A stretch of 64,000 bases of DNA, from NCBI RefSeq assembly GCF_947494875.1, contig NZ_CANLWM010000010.1, forward strand, positions 1-64,000, in the 5' to 3' direction. A program made the translations under genes and the position numbers. The notes under the pieces are model-generated. The model saw nothing but the letters and a program-made list of their open reading frames with translations. It did no database searches and was not told where the DNA came from. The stretch comes from an uncultured Williamsia sp. Its GTDB lineage: Bacteria; Actinomycetota; Actinomycetes; Mycobacteriales; Mycobacteriaceae. The number at the start of each line of letters is the position of its first letter. Within the stretch, counting starts at the first letter, position 1. Shown here piece by piece: positions 26,794 to 35,644 of the stretch.

Positions 26794-28134
26794 ATGGCGC
26801 AGGCGGCGACCGCGGCCCGGCTCGACGGGCCCGACCTCACCTACTGGTTCGTCGACCGTGCCCTGGGCTGGTCGGTGGTCCTGCAGCTGGTGTGGGTCTT
26901 CCCCCACCGCCTCGACCCCGCGCTCGTCGACGACGTGGCGGTGCGCCTGCACCACGGCGGTCTGCATCGACGCGTCGCGTCGCCCTCGGTCCCCGGGGCA
27001 CGACCCCGATGGGTCCCGTCGACGTCGTCGATCCCCGCCGTGCACGACGAGACCGTGGCCGCCGATGCGGTCGAACAGTGGGCTCGGGACGAGTTGTACG
27101 CGGTCGACCTCGACGCGGGAGCCGGTCGCTGCTGGCGTCTGCGCGCGGCCCCGCTCGCCGACGGCGGGCACGCGTTGTCGCTGTGCACCCTGCACCTGGT
27201 CACCGACGGGCAGGGCTTCGTCCGCGCGGCCGCAGCGGCGTTGTCGGCGGCGCGGGGGGATGCGGCGGAACCGGTCTCCACCCCGGCCCGCGCGGCCCGC
27301 CGGCGCGTGCCGGCCGACGGGCTCGACGCGCTGCGTCAGGTGGTGCTGGGTGCGGTCGGTGTGGCTCGAGTGCTCGGCGGTGGTCTGGTCCGCCGGGGGG
27401 CGTCGACACCCGATCCGCGTGTGCCGCGCGCGCCGCTCGCGCAGCGTTCGCCGGAGGCGCGGGTCCGCTGGGCGGTCGTCTCGGTGCCGTCCGACGAGTG
27501 GGCGGCCGCGGCGCGTCGTCACGACGGCACCGAGAACACCCTCTTCGTCGCCGTGATCGCCGGAGCGCTCCGGCGCAGCGGTGCCCTGCCGCCGGGCGAG
27601 CCCATGAAGGTGGGCATCCCGGTGAGTCGACGCACTGACGGCGACGACCGCGCCAACGCCACGGCCGGCGTCTCGGTCTACCTCGACGACGTCGAGGGGC
27701 GGGATCTCGCGCAGGTACGCGCCCGCTGCCGGGCCGCCTACGAGGCCCTCGACGGCGGACGCCGCGACCCGACCGTCCACCTCACACCGCTGGTGACCGT
27801 CGTCCCGCCGACGCTGGCCGTGCGGGCGGTGACCGCCGGTGACGGGATGCCGGACGTGATGACCTCGAACATCGGGTCCTGGGGCGATGATCTGCTGCGG
27901 CTCGGATCGACCACCGCTCGTGGCGTCGCCTTCCGCGGCGACGCGCAGGACGTCGTCCCGCATCTGCCGTACCGCTTCGGCGACGGCCTGCAGTCATGGG
28001 TTCTGCAGGCGGGGGGCCGGACCACCCTGTCGGTGGCCGCGTTCGACGAGTCCGCCTTTCCCGACGCCGACGTCCTGCGCCGCGTCCTGGACGAGGAGCT
28101 GACCTCATGGGGTCTACCGCACCGTCTCTGGTGA
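26794..28134 (+). CDS. WS/DGAT-like acyltransferase, first of a tandem triplet
   Basis: A 446-residue protein with motif HLVTDG (His134, Asp138), the same positions as in 23315-24649. Shared marks are the PGARPRWVP segment near residue 70 and DDRANATAGVSVYLDD. ATG at 26794 lacks a ribosome binding site but has a -10 box placed for leaderless transcription. The last 28 bases overlap the next gene's proposed start. It is the first of three consecutive paralogues pointing toward maf. Likely role: acylation of a hydroxyl on the island's product; donor unknown. Confidence 0.78.
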   Translation: MAQAATAARLDGPDLTYWFVDRALGWSVVLQLVWVFPHRLDPALVDDVAVRLHHGGLHRRVASPSVPGARPRWVPSTSSIPAVHDETVAADAVEQWARDELYAVDLDAGAGRCWRLRAAPLADGGHALSLCTLHLVTDGQGFVRAAAAALSAARGDAAEPVSTPARAARRRVPADGLDALRQVVLGAVGVARVLGGGLVRRGASTPDPRVPRAPLAQRSPEARVRWAVVSVPSDEWAAAARRHDGTENTLFVAVIAGALRRSGALPPGEPMKVGIPVSRRTDGDDRANATAGVSVYLDDVEGRDLAQVRARCRAAYEALDGGRRDPTVHLTPLVTVVPPTLAVRAVTAGDGMPDVMTSNIGSWGDDLLRLGSTTARGVAFRGDAQDVVPHLPYRFGDGLQSWVLQAGGRTTLSVAAFDESAFPDADVLRRVLDEELTSWGLPHRLW

Positions 28135-29510
28135 CCACGTCGACGACGACGGCCGACGCGCGGGTCACCGGCCCCGACGAGACGTTCATGCTCGTCGAGG
28201 CGCTCGCCGGGGTGGAGACGCCGATCCAGATGGGCTGGGTGTTCTCCGACGATCCGGGTGAGTCGGCCGTCGACGACATCCACGCTCGGCTCGCGGCGAG
28301 TCCGGTGCACCGGAGGATCGCGGTGACCCGCATGCCCTTCGCGCGGCACCGGTGGGTCCCCGCGGGTCCGCCCGAGCCGGTTCGCCTCGACCTCGACCCG
28401 GTTGCGCCCGAACAGGTCTCGCGCTGGTTCGCCGATCACCTCGACGGCACGTCGGTCCGGCCGACGCAGGGCCACAGCTGGCACGTGGCCACGGCGCCGA
28501 CGTCCGACGGCGGCCGCGTCGTGTCCGTGCTCGCATCCCACGTCGTGTGCGACGGATCCGGGTTGCGCCGCGCGCTGCTCACCGACCGTGACGCCGCACA
28601 TGCCGCCGCGAGCGCCGGGTCGCGGGGTCGGATCCGCGACGACCTGCGCGACGCGGGCGGACAACTCGTCGCGGCCGCCCGTGCGGTGGCCCGGCTGGTC
28701 GGCGCCGCGGCCGCATCCGTGCGGACCGGGGCCGACGGTACCGACGACGGACCGGTCGTCGTCGAGCTCGATCGGCCGTCGCCGGTGCCGTCGCCGCCCG
28801 GATCCTCTGCCGTGCAGGGGGATCCGCCCGTGCAGCATCTCCTGGTGACCCTGGACGCCGATGCGTTCGCGGCCCGCGCCGCCGCGCGCGGCGGCACCGC
28901 CAACTCCCTGTTCTGTGCGCTCGTGGGTGGGGTCGCTCAGCGCGCGGGGATACCGGAGGGCGACACCACCGCGATCTGCATCGCGGTGAACCGGCGCGCC
29001 GGCGACGACGACGCGCGCGCCAACGCGTCGGGAGGGGTGTGGATCCGCACCCGTGGGGGGCTCGACGGACCGGTCGACCTCGCCGGCATCCGGGCGCAGA
29101 CGCGTCGCGCACTGACCGAGTACACCGAGCGGGGAGCGGAGATGTCGGCCGACAACGTGCAGCCCGTGGTCCGCCTTCTGCCGTCCCGCGTGGTGCTCGC
29201 GCTGACGGGACTGATCCCGGCGCCGCACACCACGGTCTCGAACCTCGGCGCCGTCGAGCCCGAACTGCTCCGCATGGGCGGGCAGACCGCGCACGTGCAG
29301 TTCACCCGCGCGGCGGTGCGCGGCATGTCCGCCGACGACCGCCGCCGCCGCTGCCGCCCGGGCCTGCTGGCCTGGCTCACCGTGCACGGCGACACCGCCA
29401 CCATGGCGGTGTGCGGTGTCGACCCCGACCGCTTCGGCACACCGGGGGCACTGCGCGACCATGTCGAGGCGGAGCTGGTCGCATGGGATCTGCCCCATGC
29501 CGTCCTGTGA
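28107..29510 (+). CDS. WS/DGAT-like acyltransferase, second of a tandem triplet
   Basis: A 467-residue protein with motif HVVCDG (His145, Asp149) and the family stretch DDARANASGGVWI. ATG at 28107 is preceded by GAGGAG, overlapping the previous gene by 28 nt. GTG at 28131 (4-nt GTGA overlap) is an alternative that aligns slightly better with the first paralogue. The C-terminal AELVAWDLPH repeats the ending of the previous protein (EELTSWGLPH), showing tandem duplication. The linker after the motif (about residues 160-230) is rich in Ala, Asp and Ser and poorly conserved. Confidence 0.78.
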   Translation: MGSTAPSLVTTSTTTADARVTGPDETFMLVEALAGVETPIQMGWVFSDDPGESAVDDIHARLAASPVHRRIAVTRMPFARHRWVPAGPPEPVRLDLDPVAPEQVSRWFADHLDGTSVRPTQGHSWHVATAPTSDGGRVVSVLASHVVCDGSGLRRALLTDRDAAHAAASAGSRGRIRDDLRDAGGQLVAAARAVARLVGAAAASVRTGADGTDDGPVVVELDRPSPVPSPPGSSAVQGDPPVQHLLVTLDADAFAARAAARGGTANSLFCALVGGVAQRAGIPEGDTTAICIAVNRRAGDDDARANASGGVWIRTRGGLDGPVDLAGIRAQTRRALTEYTERGAEMSADNVQPVVRLLPSRVVLALTGLIPAPHTTVSNLGAVEPELLRMGGQTAHVQFTRAAVRGMSADDRRRRCRPGLLAWLTVHGDTATMAVCGVDPDRFGTPGALRDHVEAELVAWDLPHAVL

Positions 29511-30835
29511 GGGCACCCCGCCTCGGCGGCACCGACGAGGCCTACCTGCTGCTCGAGTGCACCGTCGGCATCGTGGCCCCGATGCAGGTGGTCGTGGTGC
29601 TCGACGACGACCCCGGACCGGCCGTCGCGCGCGATCTCGTCGCCCGTCTCGCCGGTGGTCCGCTCGATCGCGCGGTCCGGCGTCCGGTGGTCCCCGGTGC
29701 CCGTCCACGCTGGGTGCGGCCGCCGGGTGCAGCGCAGGCGCGGGTGGACCCCACCCCCGTCGACGACGCGATCGCCTGGGCACGGCGACATCTCGGCGAG
29801 GCGCCGCTCGACGTCCTCGGTGCGCGCGGATGGCAGGTCGCGACCGTCGCCCTGACCGACGGCGGTCGCGCGGTGTCCGTCGTCGCCTCCCACGTCCTCG
29901 CCGACGGCCGCCGGTTCGTGGAGACGGTCGCCGACGCCGTCGTCGGCGAGTCCTGCGGCGACGCCGACCCCGTCCCGGAAGGCACGCCGCGACCCCTGCG
30001 ACGGGTTGCCGGCGACGCCGCGGACGCGGCGACCGCGGTCGCCGACGCCGTGCGCGCAGCCGTCCACCTCGTCCGCGGCCGTGCTCCGGACACCCCCACA
30101 TCGCCCCCGCGCAGGCCGGCTGCCCGGTCGGAGGAGCCCGCGTCGACGCCGGTGGACGACGCGCCGACCCACCACGTCGTGACGCTCGACCGCGCTCGGT
30201 GGCACGCGGTGGCGGCAGATCTCGGCGGCACCGCGACAACGCTTCTCGTCGCCCTGGGTGCAGGACTGGCCCGACACTCCGGGGTGGTCACCGCGAGAGG
30301 AGGCCCGCAGTCACCGGTACGGCTGACCCTGGCGGTGGATCGCCGCGCCGACGCCCACTCGTCCACCGCGAACGCCGCCGATGGTGTCGCGATCGCCCTC
30401 CCCACCGATCCCACCCCCGACACCGGCCTCGCCGCCGCCCGCGCGGCCATCCGGACGGCGCTGTCGGACCCGCCCGGCGACGACGCCCTCGCCCGGGTCG
30501 CCCGACTGCTGCCGTCCTCGACCCTCGCCCACGTGATCGCAGCCATCCCCGGCCCCGACGTCGCGGTGTCGCAGCTCGGTCCGGCGCCCGAGGGCCTCCT
30601 CGCGTGGCGGGGGACGCGGGCGCGCACGGTGCTCGTGCGCGCGGCCGCCCGCACGGCGGCACCCGACCTCGCCCGGCGCATGCTGCCGGGGATCGCCGTG
30701 TGGGCGGTCGAGCACGACGACGCGATCACGGTGTCGGTGTGCGCCGTCGACCCGGTCGCCCGCGCCGACCTGGGCGGCGCCGTGGCGCGGGAACTCGACC
30801 TGTGGGGTCTACGCGCGGACGTCCGGGCCGGCTGA
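29483..30835 (+). CDS. WS/DGAT-like acyltransferase, third of a tandem triplet
   Basis: A 450-residue protein with motif HVLADG (His137, Asp141) and PGARPRWVRPPG like the first paralogue. ATG at 29483 has GGAG eight bases upstream and overlaps the previous gene by 28 nt, exactly as at the preceding junction; GTG at 29507 is the alternative start. The ASTANAAD-like segment common to the other three is less well kept (HSSTANAADGVAI). Its last 27 bases overlap the end of maf on the opposite strand, marking the right edge of the island. Confidence 0.76.
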   Translation: MGSAPCRPVRAPRLGGTDEAYLLLECTVGIVAPMQVVVVLDDDPGPAVARDLVARLAGGPLDRAVRRPVVPGARPRWVRPPGAAQARVDPTPVDDAIAWARRHLGEAPLDVLGARGWQVATVALTDGGRAVSVVASHVLADGRRFVETVADAVVGESCGDADPVPEGTPRPLRRVAGDAADAATAVADAVRAAVHLVRGRAPDTPTSPPRRPAARSEEPASTPVDDAPTHHVVTLDRARWHAVAADLGGTATTLLVALGAGLARHSGVVTARGGPQSPVRLTLAVDRRADAHSSTANAADGVAIALPTDPTPDTGLAAARAAIRTALSDPPGDDALARVARLLPSSTLAHVIAAIPGPDVAVSQLGPAPEGLLAWRGTRARTVLVRAAARTAAPDLARRMLPGIAVWAVEHDDAITVSVCAVDPVARADLGGAVARELDLWGLRADVRAG

Positions 30836-31465
30836 CGCCCACAGGTCGGCGACCGGGACGCCCAGTCGCGTGGTGAGCGTCCGGACGACCGAGAGCCCGA
30901 TCCCGATGACGGCGGAGTGGTCGCCGTCGATGCCGTCGATGAACCAGCCCCCGCGTCCGTCGAGCGTGAAGGCCCCGGCCACCTCGAGGGGCTCACCGGT
31001 GGCGACGTAGGCGTCGACGGTCGCGTCGTCGATGTCGGCGAATCGCACCGTGGTGGTGGTCGATGCCGACTCGGCACCGACCACGCCGCCGCCGGACATC
31101 CGCAGGACGCTGTGCCCGGTGAGCAGTTCGGCGCTGCGGCCGCGGACGCGATGCCACTGCGCGGTCGCCGCCGCGGCGGTGTGGGGTTTGCCGGTCAGCA
31201 CCCCGTCGTGGAAGAGCATGGAGTCGCAACCGATCACGATGCAGTCGGCGGCGACATCCGGCTCGTCGGCGGTCAGCCGGTCCGCGACGACACGGGCTTT
31301 CGCCTCGGCCAGGGCGGTGACCACCGCGTGCGGACCCGACTCGGCCGGGACCGTCGCGGCGACCCGGTCCTCGTCCACGTCGGAGACACGGACGACCGGG
31401 TTCACGCCGGCGTCGACGAGCACCCGCCGTCGCGCCGGGGACGCCGACCCCAGGACGACGCGCAC
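30809..31465 (-). CDS. maf: Maf-family nucleotide pyrophosphatase
   Basis: Maf proteins hydrolyse non-canonical or modified nucleoside triphosphates and have been linked to septum formation. The 218-residue product has the family start VVLGSASPARR and the central CDSMLFHDGVLTGKP segment with the catalytic aspartate. GTG at 31465 was chosen because it puts the VVLGSASPARR motif at the N-terminus as in relatives; it lies eight bases after the accE5 stop. It corresponds to Rv3282. In the conserved order sseA follows directly; here maf instead meets the island, overlapping its last gene tail to tail by 27 bp. Confidence 0.92.
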   Translation of the reverse strand: MRVVLGSASPARRRVLVDAGVNPVVRVSDVDEDRVAATVPAESGPHAVVTALAEAKARVVADRLTADEPDVAADCIVIGCDSMLFHDGVLTGKPHTAAAATAQWHRVRGRSAELLTGHSVLRMSGGGVVGAESASTTTTVRFADIDDATVDAYVATGEPLEVAGAFTLDGRGGWFIDGIDGDHSAVIGIGLSVVRTLTTRLGVPVADLWASAGPDVRA

Positions 31466-31473
31466 CCGGGCGG

Positions 31474-31710
31474 TCAGTGCGAGAAGTGCACGTTGAGGAA
31501 GCCGGTCGGCGCCGGCGCCCACGAGGGTCGCAGGCGCTGTTCGGGCGACCCCCACAGGTTCCGCTCTGGGCGTTCGGGCTCGGGTTCGCCGCCGCCCGCC
31601 GCCGAGAGGACCGCGGCGATCACCGCGATGTCGACGTCGTCGGGGTTGCCGCGCACGATCCGCAGGGCGGGCCGCGCCGTGGCGTCGGCGGGTGTGGTCT
31701 CGTCGGTCAC
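31474..31710 (-). CDS. accE5: Acyl-CoA carboxylase epsilon subunit, AccE5
   Basis: A 78-residue small subunit with the family signature LRIVRGNPDDVDIAVIAAVL, a Gly/Glu/Pro-rich linker and the C-terminal W-G...PSW segment. Epsilon subunits bind the AccD beta chain and promote assembly with AccA. GTG at 31710 has GGGAG six bases upstream. It is 34 bp downstream of accD5 and just upstream of maf, as in Rv3281, though shorter than I recall for that protein, which carries a long N-terminal extension. Confidence 0.9.
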   Translation of the reverse strand: MTDETTPADATARPALRIVRGNPDDVDIAVIAAVLSAAGGGEPEPERPERNLWGSPEQRLRPSWAPAPTGFLNVHFSH

Positions 31711-31744
31711 GCTGTCTCCCGGTGCAGGTCGGCGATGGAACTCG

Positions 31745-33373
31745 TCAGAGCGGGATGTTGCCGTGCTTCTTCGGCGGCATCGAGACCATCTTGCGCTCGA
31801 GGAGCTTGAGGGCGGTCGCGATCTGACCGCGGGTGTGCGACGGCGGGATGACCGCGTCGACGTAACCGCGCTCGGCCGCGACGTACGGGTTGACGAGGGT
31901 GTCCTCGTACTCCTGCTGCAACTGCAGGCGCAGCGCGTCGACGTCCTCGCCGTTGGCCGCGGCGTCCTTGAGCTGCTGACGGTAGACGAACCCGACGGCA
32001 CCCGAGGCACCCATCACGGCGATCTGCGCGGTAGGCCAGGCCAGGTTCACGTCGGCGCCCATGTGCTTGGACCCCATGACGTCGTAGGCGCCGCCGTAGG
32101 CCTTGCGGGTGATGACGGTGATCTTGCCGACGGTGGCCTCGCCGTAGGCGTAGAGCAGCTTCGCGCCGCGGCGGATGATGCCGTTGTACTCCTGCTCGGT
32201 GCCGGGGAGGAAGCCCGGGACGTCGACCAGGGTGACGATGGGGATGTTGAAGCAGTCGCAGGTGCGCACGAAGCGTGCGGCCTTCTCGGAGGCGTTGATG
32301 TCGAGGCAGCCGGCGAACTGGGTCGGCTGATTGGCGACGATGCCGACGCTGCGGCCGTCGACGCGACCGAAGCCGACGATGATGTTGGTCGCGTACTGCG
32401 CCTGGATCTCGAGGAACTCGTCGTCGTCGAGGATCCGGGCGATCACCTCGTGCATGTCGTACGGCTGGTTCGGCGAGTCCGGGATGAGGGTGTCGAGCTC
32501 GAGGTCCTCCGCGTTCACGGTCTCCTCGATCGACCCGGCGGCCGGCTCGGCCACGGGCAGCCGCGGCGGCTCGGCCTTGTTGTTGCTCGGCAGGTAGGAG
32601 AGGACCTCGCGCACGTAGTCGAGGGCGTCCTCCTCGTCGGAGGCGACGTAGGTGGCCGTCCCGGACTTGGTCATGTGCGTCTGCGCGCCGCCGAGATCCT
32701 CCATCGTGACGTCCTCGCCGGTGACGGTCTTGATGACGTCGGGGCCGGTGATGAACATCTGGCTGGTCTTGTCGACCATGACGACGAAGTCGGTGAGGGC
32801 GGGGGAGTAGACGTGCCCGCCGGCCGCCGCGCCCATGATCAGCGAGATCTGCGGGATGACACCGGACGCACGGACGTTGCGGTGGAAGATCTCGCCGTAC
32901 AGGCCGAGGGAGACGACGCCCTCCTGGATGCGGGCTCCCGCACCGTCGTTGATGCCGATGAGCGGGCGGCCGGTCTTCACCGCGAGGTCCATCACCTTGA
33001 CGATCTTCTCGCCGTAGACCTCGCCGAGGCTGCCGCCGAAGACGGTGGAGTCCTGGCTGAAGACGCAGACCTCGCGGCCGTCGACGGTCCCGTAGCCGGT
33101 GACGACGCCGTCGCCGAGGGGACGGCGCGAGGCGAGGCCGAAGTTGGTGCTGCGGTGCCGGGCGAGCGCGTCGAGTTCGACGAACGAGCCCTCGTCGAGC
33201 AGGTGGGTGATCCGCTCGCGGGCGGTCAACTTGCCCTTCGCGTGCACCTTCTCGACGGCGTCCGCGCCGACGGGCTGCTCCGCCTCGGCGAGCCGTCCGC
33301 GCAGGTCGGCGAGCTTTCCGGCCGTGGTGTGGATGTCGGGTGCACCATCGCTGTCGGTCGAGGCAGTCGTCAT
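31745..33373 (-). CDS. accD5: Acyl-CoA carboxylase beta chain, AccD5 (propionyl-CoA carboxylase type)
   Basis: The carboxyltransferase subunit moves CO2 from biotin on AccA3 to propionyl-CoA or acetyl-CoA, giving methylmalonyl- or malonyl-CoA. It has 542 residues with two crotonase-fold halves. Visible marks are [13 protein letters not shown] (N-domain oxyanion region), [13 protein letters not shown] and [18 protein letters not shown] (C-domain), and the C-terminus [10 protein letters not shown] typical of AccD5. ATG at 33373. It corresponds to Rv3280. Methylmalonyl-CoA made here could supply methyl-branched acyl chains, but no polyketide synthase is in the window. Confidence 0.96.
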   Translation of the reverse strand: MTTASTDSDGAPDIHTTAGKLADLRGRLAEAEQPVGADAVEKVHAKGKLTARERITHLLDEGSFVELDALARHRSTNFGLASRRPLGDGVVTGYGTVDGREVCVFSQDSTVFGGSLGEVYGEKIVKVMDLAVKTGRPLIGINDGAGARIQEGVVSLGLYGEIFHRNVRASGVIPQISLIMGAAAGGHVYSPALTDFVVMVDKTSQMFITGPDVIKTVTGEDVTMEDLGGAQTHMTKSGTATYVASDEEDALDYVREVLSYLPSNNKAEPPRLPVAEPAAGSIEETVNAEDLELDTLIPDSPNQPYDMHEVIARILDDDEFLEIQAQYATNIIVGFGRVDGRSVGIVANQPTQFAGCLDINASEKAARFVRTCDCFNIPIVTLVDVPGFLPGTEQEYNGIIRRGAKLLYAYGEATVGKITVITRKAYGGAYDVMGSKHMGADVNLAWPTAQIAVMGASGAVGFVYRQQLKDAAANGEDVDALRLQLQQEYEDTLVNPYVAAERGYVDAVIPPSHTRGQIATALKLLERKMVSMPPKKHGNIPL

Positions 33374-33456
33374 GGGGAACGATGCTAGCGAGCGGACGCT
33401 CGGTCGGTGGGACCGGGGACACGAGTGAGGCTCATGTTCGTGTGTTCCTCACGCGC

Positions 33457-33462
33457 TAGCGT
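33457..33462 (+). promoter_or_regulatory. -10 box positioned for a leaderless birA transcript
   Basis: TAGCGT ends seven bases before the birA ATG at 33470, the same spacing as at 26781 and 51327. No Shine-Dalgarno sequence precedes the ATG. Confidence 0.5.
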
Positions 33463-33469
33463 GGCCGCG

Positions 33470-34279
33470 ATGGAGCCACCCACAGACCTCGACGCCGCAC
33501 GCATCGCCGATCTCGCCGGCGCCGGCTGGTCGGTCGAGGTGGTCGCCGAGACCGGGTCGACCAACGCCGACCTGGTCGCCCGCTGCGCGAGCGCGCCGTG
33601 TCCGGGCGCCGTCCTCGTCGCCGAGCGTCAGACCGCGGGTCGGGGCAGGCACGGACGCGTGTGGACGGCGCCGCCCGGCGGGACCCTCACCATGTCCGTC
33701 GCGGTCGACGCCTCCGGTCCGGGTGCGGGCGACGCCCTCGGCTGGTTGCCGCTCGCGACGGGGGTCGCGGTGGCCCGCGCGGTGACCCGGGTCAACGGTG
33801 TCGACGCGCGGCTGAAGTGGCCCAACGACGTCCTGCTGCCGACCGGGTCCGCAGGCGGGGTCGGCAAGGTCGCGGGCATCCTCGCCGAACTCGCGCCCGG
33901 ACCGCGCCCGTGCGCCGTGGTGGGGATCGGCATCAACACCGGGTTGCGCGCCGACGACCTCCCGGTCGACACCGCGACGTCGGTGAACCTCGTGTCGGGC
34001 GCGACCGTCGACCGTTCCGACCTCGCCGGGGCGGTCCTGGCCGAGCTGACCGAGGAACTCGCCGACTGGCCGGGGGACACCGCGGCCATTGCCGAGCGCT
34101 ACCGGCCGCTGTGCGCGACGCTGTCCCGCGCGGTGCGGGTGGAACTCCCCGGCGACCGCACGCTGGAGGGTGTCGCCGTCGACGTCGATGATCTCGGACG
34201 TGTCGTGGTGGAGACGCCCGACGGGACGAGCACGGCCGTCGCCGCCGGCGACGTCACGCACCTGCGGGTGCGGGGGTGA
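33470..34279 (+). CDS. birA: Biotin-protein ligase BirA
   Basis: It activates biotin with ATP and attaches it to the EAMKM lysine of AccA3 and other carboxylases. A 269-residue monofunctional ligase with no N-terminal DNA-binding domain. Motifs: ETGSTNADL, the biotinyl-AMP loop GRGRHGRVW, KWPNDVLL, GIGINTG and a C-terminal SH3-like cap. The start is ATG at 33470, likely leaderless; the frame is open upstream to 33407 but lacks coding character. It is divergent from accD5 as in M. tuberculosis (Rv3279c) and ends three bases from the convergent membrane-protein gene. Confidence 0.94.
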   Translation: MEPPTDLDAARIADLAGAGWSVEVVAETGSTNADLVARCASAPCPGAVLVAERQTAGRGRHGRVWTAPPGGTLTMSVAVDASGPGAGDALGWLPLATGVAVARAVTRVNGVDARLKWPNDVLLPTGSAGGVGKVAGILAELAPGPRPCAVVGIGINTGLRADDLPVDTATSVNLVSGATVDRSDLAGAVLAELTEELADWPGDTAAIAERYRPLCATLSRAVRVELPGDRTLEGVAVDVDDLGRVVVETPDGTSTAVAAGDVTHLRVRG

Positions 34280-34282
34280 GCG

Positions 34283-34912
34283 TCAGCGGTACTCGACGCT
34301 GCGCGACCCCATCGCACGGATGAGGAACAGGATCGGCAGCCCGATCACGAGGTGCATCACGGCGGTGCCGATGCCCGTCGAGATCTCCCGCGACAGCAGC
34401 AGCGGCAGGATCACCGCGGCGATCACCAGCAGGCCGACGATCCACGCGTAGAACTGGTCCGGCGACGGCGTCGTCATCTGCAGCACGTACCAGAGGGCAC
34501 CGGCGAACAGGGCGCACAGCCCGCCGACGACCGCGAACCAGTACTCGTCCTGCGCGACCGGGTTCCACACGCCGAACTTCCCGGTCTCGGTGATGCGCTC
34601 GCTGATGACCCGGATGACCCATGCCACGAGCCACGACGCCAGTGCCGTCACCACCGCGGTCGCGACGACGCCGCCGATGAACAGCCCGATGTTGATCTGC
34701 GGGCCCCGGCGGGGCGGACGGGGGGCCTTGCGGGCCGGTTCGGCCGCGTAGGGCTGCCGGCTCGCGGGATCGACGTAGGACTCCTGCGCATACGGGTCCT
34801 GTGCGTAGGGATCGCGGGCGTACGGGTCCGCCGAGTAGGCGCGGGTCCGGTTGTCCTCCCAGGCGCCGCCGCTGTCCCGCCGGCGGTTGTCGTAGGGGTC
34901 GTTCGGGTACAT
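34283..34912 (-). CDS. Actinobacterial membrane protein with a Tyr/Asp/Pro-rich N-terminal tail
   Basis: A 209-residue protein with a cytoplasmic-looking tail of about 75 residues containing DPYA-type repeats (DPYARDPYAQDPYAQESY), then four predicted membrane helices (about 78-100, 118-140, 148-168, 178-198). ATG at 34912 has GGAGG seven bases upstream. No enzyme motif is visible. It is divergent from the PH-domain protein gene, with 162 bp between them. Tyr/Pro-rich tails of this kind occur on several actinobacterial envelope proteins; function unknown. Confidence 0.82.
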   Translation of the reverse strand: MYPNDPYDNRRRDSGGAWEDNRTRAYSADPYARDPYAQDPYAQESYVDPASRQPYAAEPARKAPRPPRRGPQINIGLFIGGVVATAVVTALASWLVAWVIRVISERITETGKFGVWNPVAQDEYWFAVVGGLCALFAGALWYVLQMTTPSPDQFYAWIVGLLVIAAVILPLLLSREISTGIGTAVMHLVIGLPILFLIRAMGSRSVEYR

Positions 34913-35074
34913 CAGGCCACCTCCGCAGCTGGGGTCGTCACCCGCGTCTCGGGCGAGTCTACCGAGTACGACGGGCGGCATCGGCCGGGAACGCTGCCCG
35001 GAATGCGCTACTTTCACTGCCGTCAGGGGCTCGTCGCGACCTCATCACGCGACCACACCGGAGGGCTGATCGTC

Positions 35075-35596
35075 GTGGGATACCCCGAGAACATCCTCGC
35101 CGAGGGCGAGCACGTCGTCCTGCACCGTCACCCGCACTGGAAGGCGCTGGTGGTGCCGACCCTCGGGTTCCTGCTCATCACGGCCCTGGCGGGCATCGGG
35201 GCGGGTTTCACCGGCTCGTCGCAACTGTCGTCGTCGACGCGGTCGGTGCTGTGGATCGTGATCGCGGTCGTGTGGGCCGTCGTCGTCGTCTGGTTCTTCC
35301 TGCGGCCGCTCGTCTCCTGGAGGACCACCCATTTCGTCCTCACCGACCGGCGTGTCACGTTCCGCAACGGCATCCTCACGCGGTCGGGCATCGACATCCC
35401 GCTCCAGCGCATCAACTCCGTCGAGTTCCGCCACGGCCTCCTCGACCGGATGCTGCGCACCGGCACCCTGATCATCGAGTCCGCATCGGACGACCCGCTG
35501 GCCTTCCACGACATCCCCCAGGTGGAGAAGGTCCACGCGCTGCTGTACCACGAGGTCTTCGACACCGAGTCCGATCCGGGCCGGCGTTCGTACTGA
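35075..35596 (+). CDS. PH-domain membrane protein (YdbS/Rv3278c type)
   Basis: A 173-residue protein beginning with GYPENILAEGEHVVLHRHPHW, two membrane helices (about 26-46 and 57-77), then a bacterial PH-like domain with FVLTDRRVTFRNGIL and the IPLQRINSVEF segment typical of this family. GTG at 35075 with GGAGGG upstream; length matches Rv3278c. The function of these proteins is not well defined. In M. tuberculosis the GtrA-family gene lies next to it; here a two-component system intervenes. Confidence 0.88.
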   Translation: MGYPENILAEGEHVVLHRHPHWKALVVPTLGFLLITALAGIGAGFTGSSQLSSSTRSVLWIVIAVVWAVVVVWFFLRPLVSWRTTHFVLTDRRVTFRNGILTRSGIDIPLQRINSVEFRHGLLDRMLRTGTLIIESASDDPLAFHDIPQVEKVHALLYHEVFDTESDPGRRSY

Positions 35597-35632
35597 GCGG
35601 CGCGGATCGGTCATGACCGCACCCGACGCCGG

Positions 35633-35638
35633 TATCGT
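35633..35638 (+). promoter_or_regulatory. -10 box positioned for a leaderless response-regulator transcript
   Basis: TATCGT followed by six bases and the GTG start at 35645. The hexamer is identical to the one at 26781, and there is no ribosome binding site. Confidence 0.5.
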
Positions 35639-35644
35639 GGCGCC

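Noticed and set aside
27738-30239. Long open frame (833 codons) on the minus strand opposite the tandem acyltransferases
   Set aside because: Arg/Pro-rich low-complexity translation with no motif; the plus strand carries three proteins with HxxxDG motifs.
7337-30835. Non-ribosomal peptide synthetase fragments (condensation domains)
   Set aside because: The proteins are free-standing 440-515 residue enzymes with no adenylation or carrier domains; they fit PapA and WS/DGAT-type acyltransferases.
34988-35012. ECF-sigma promoter GGAAC ... CTAC upstream of the PH-domain gene
   Set aside because: The spacer (15 bp) is short and both half-motifs are common in this GC-rich sequence.
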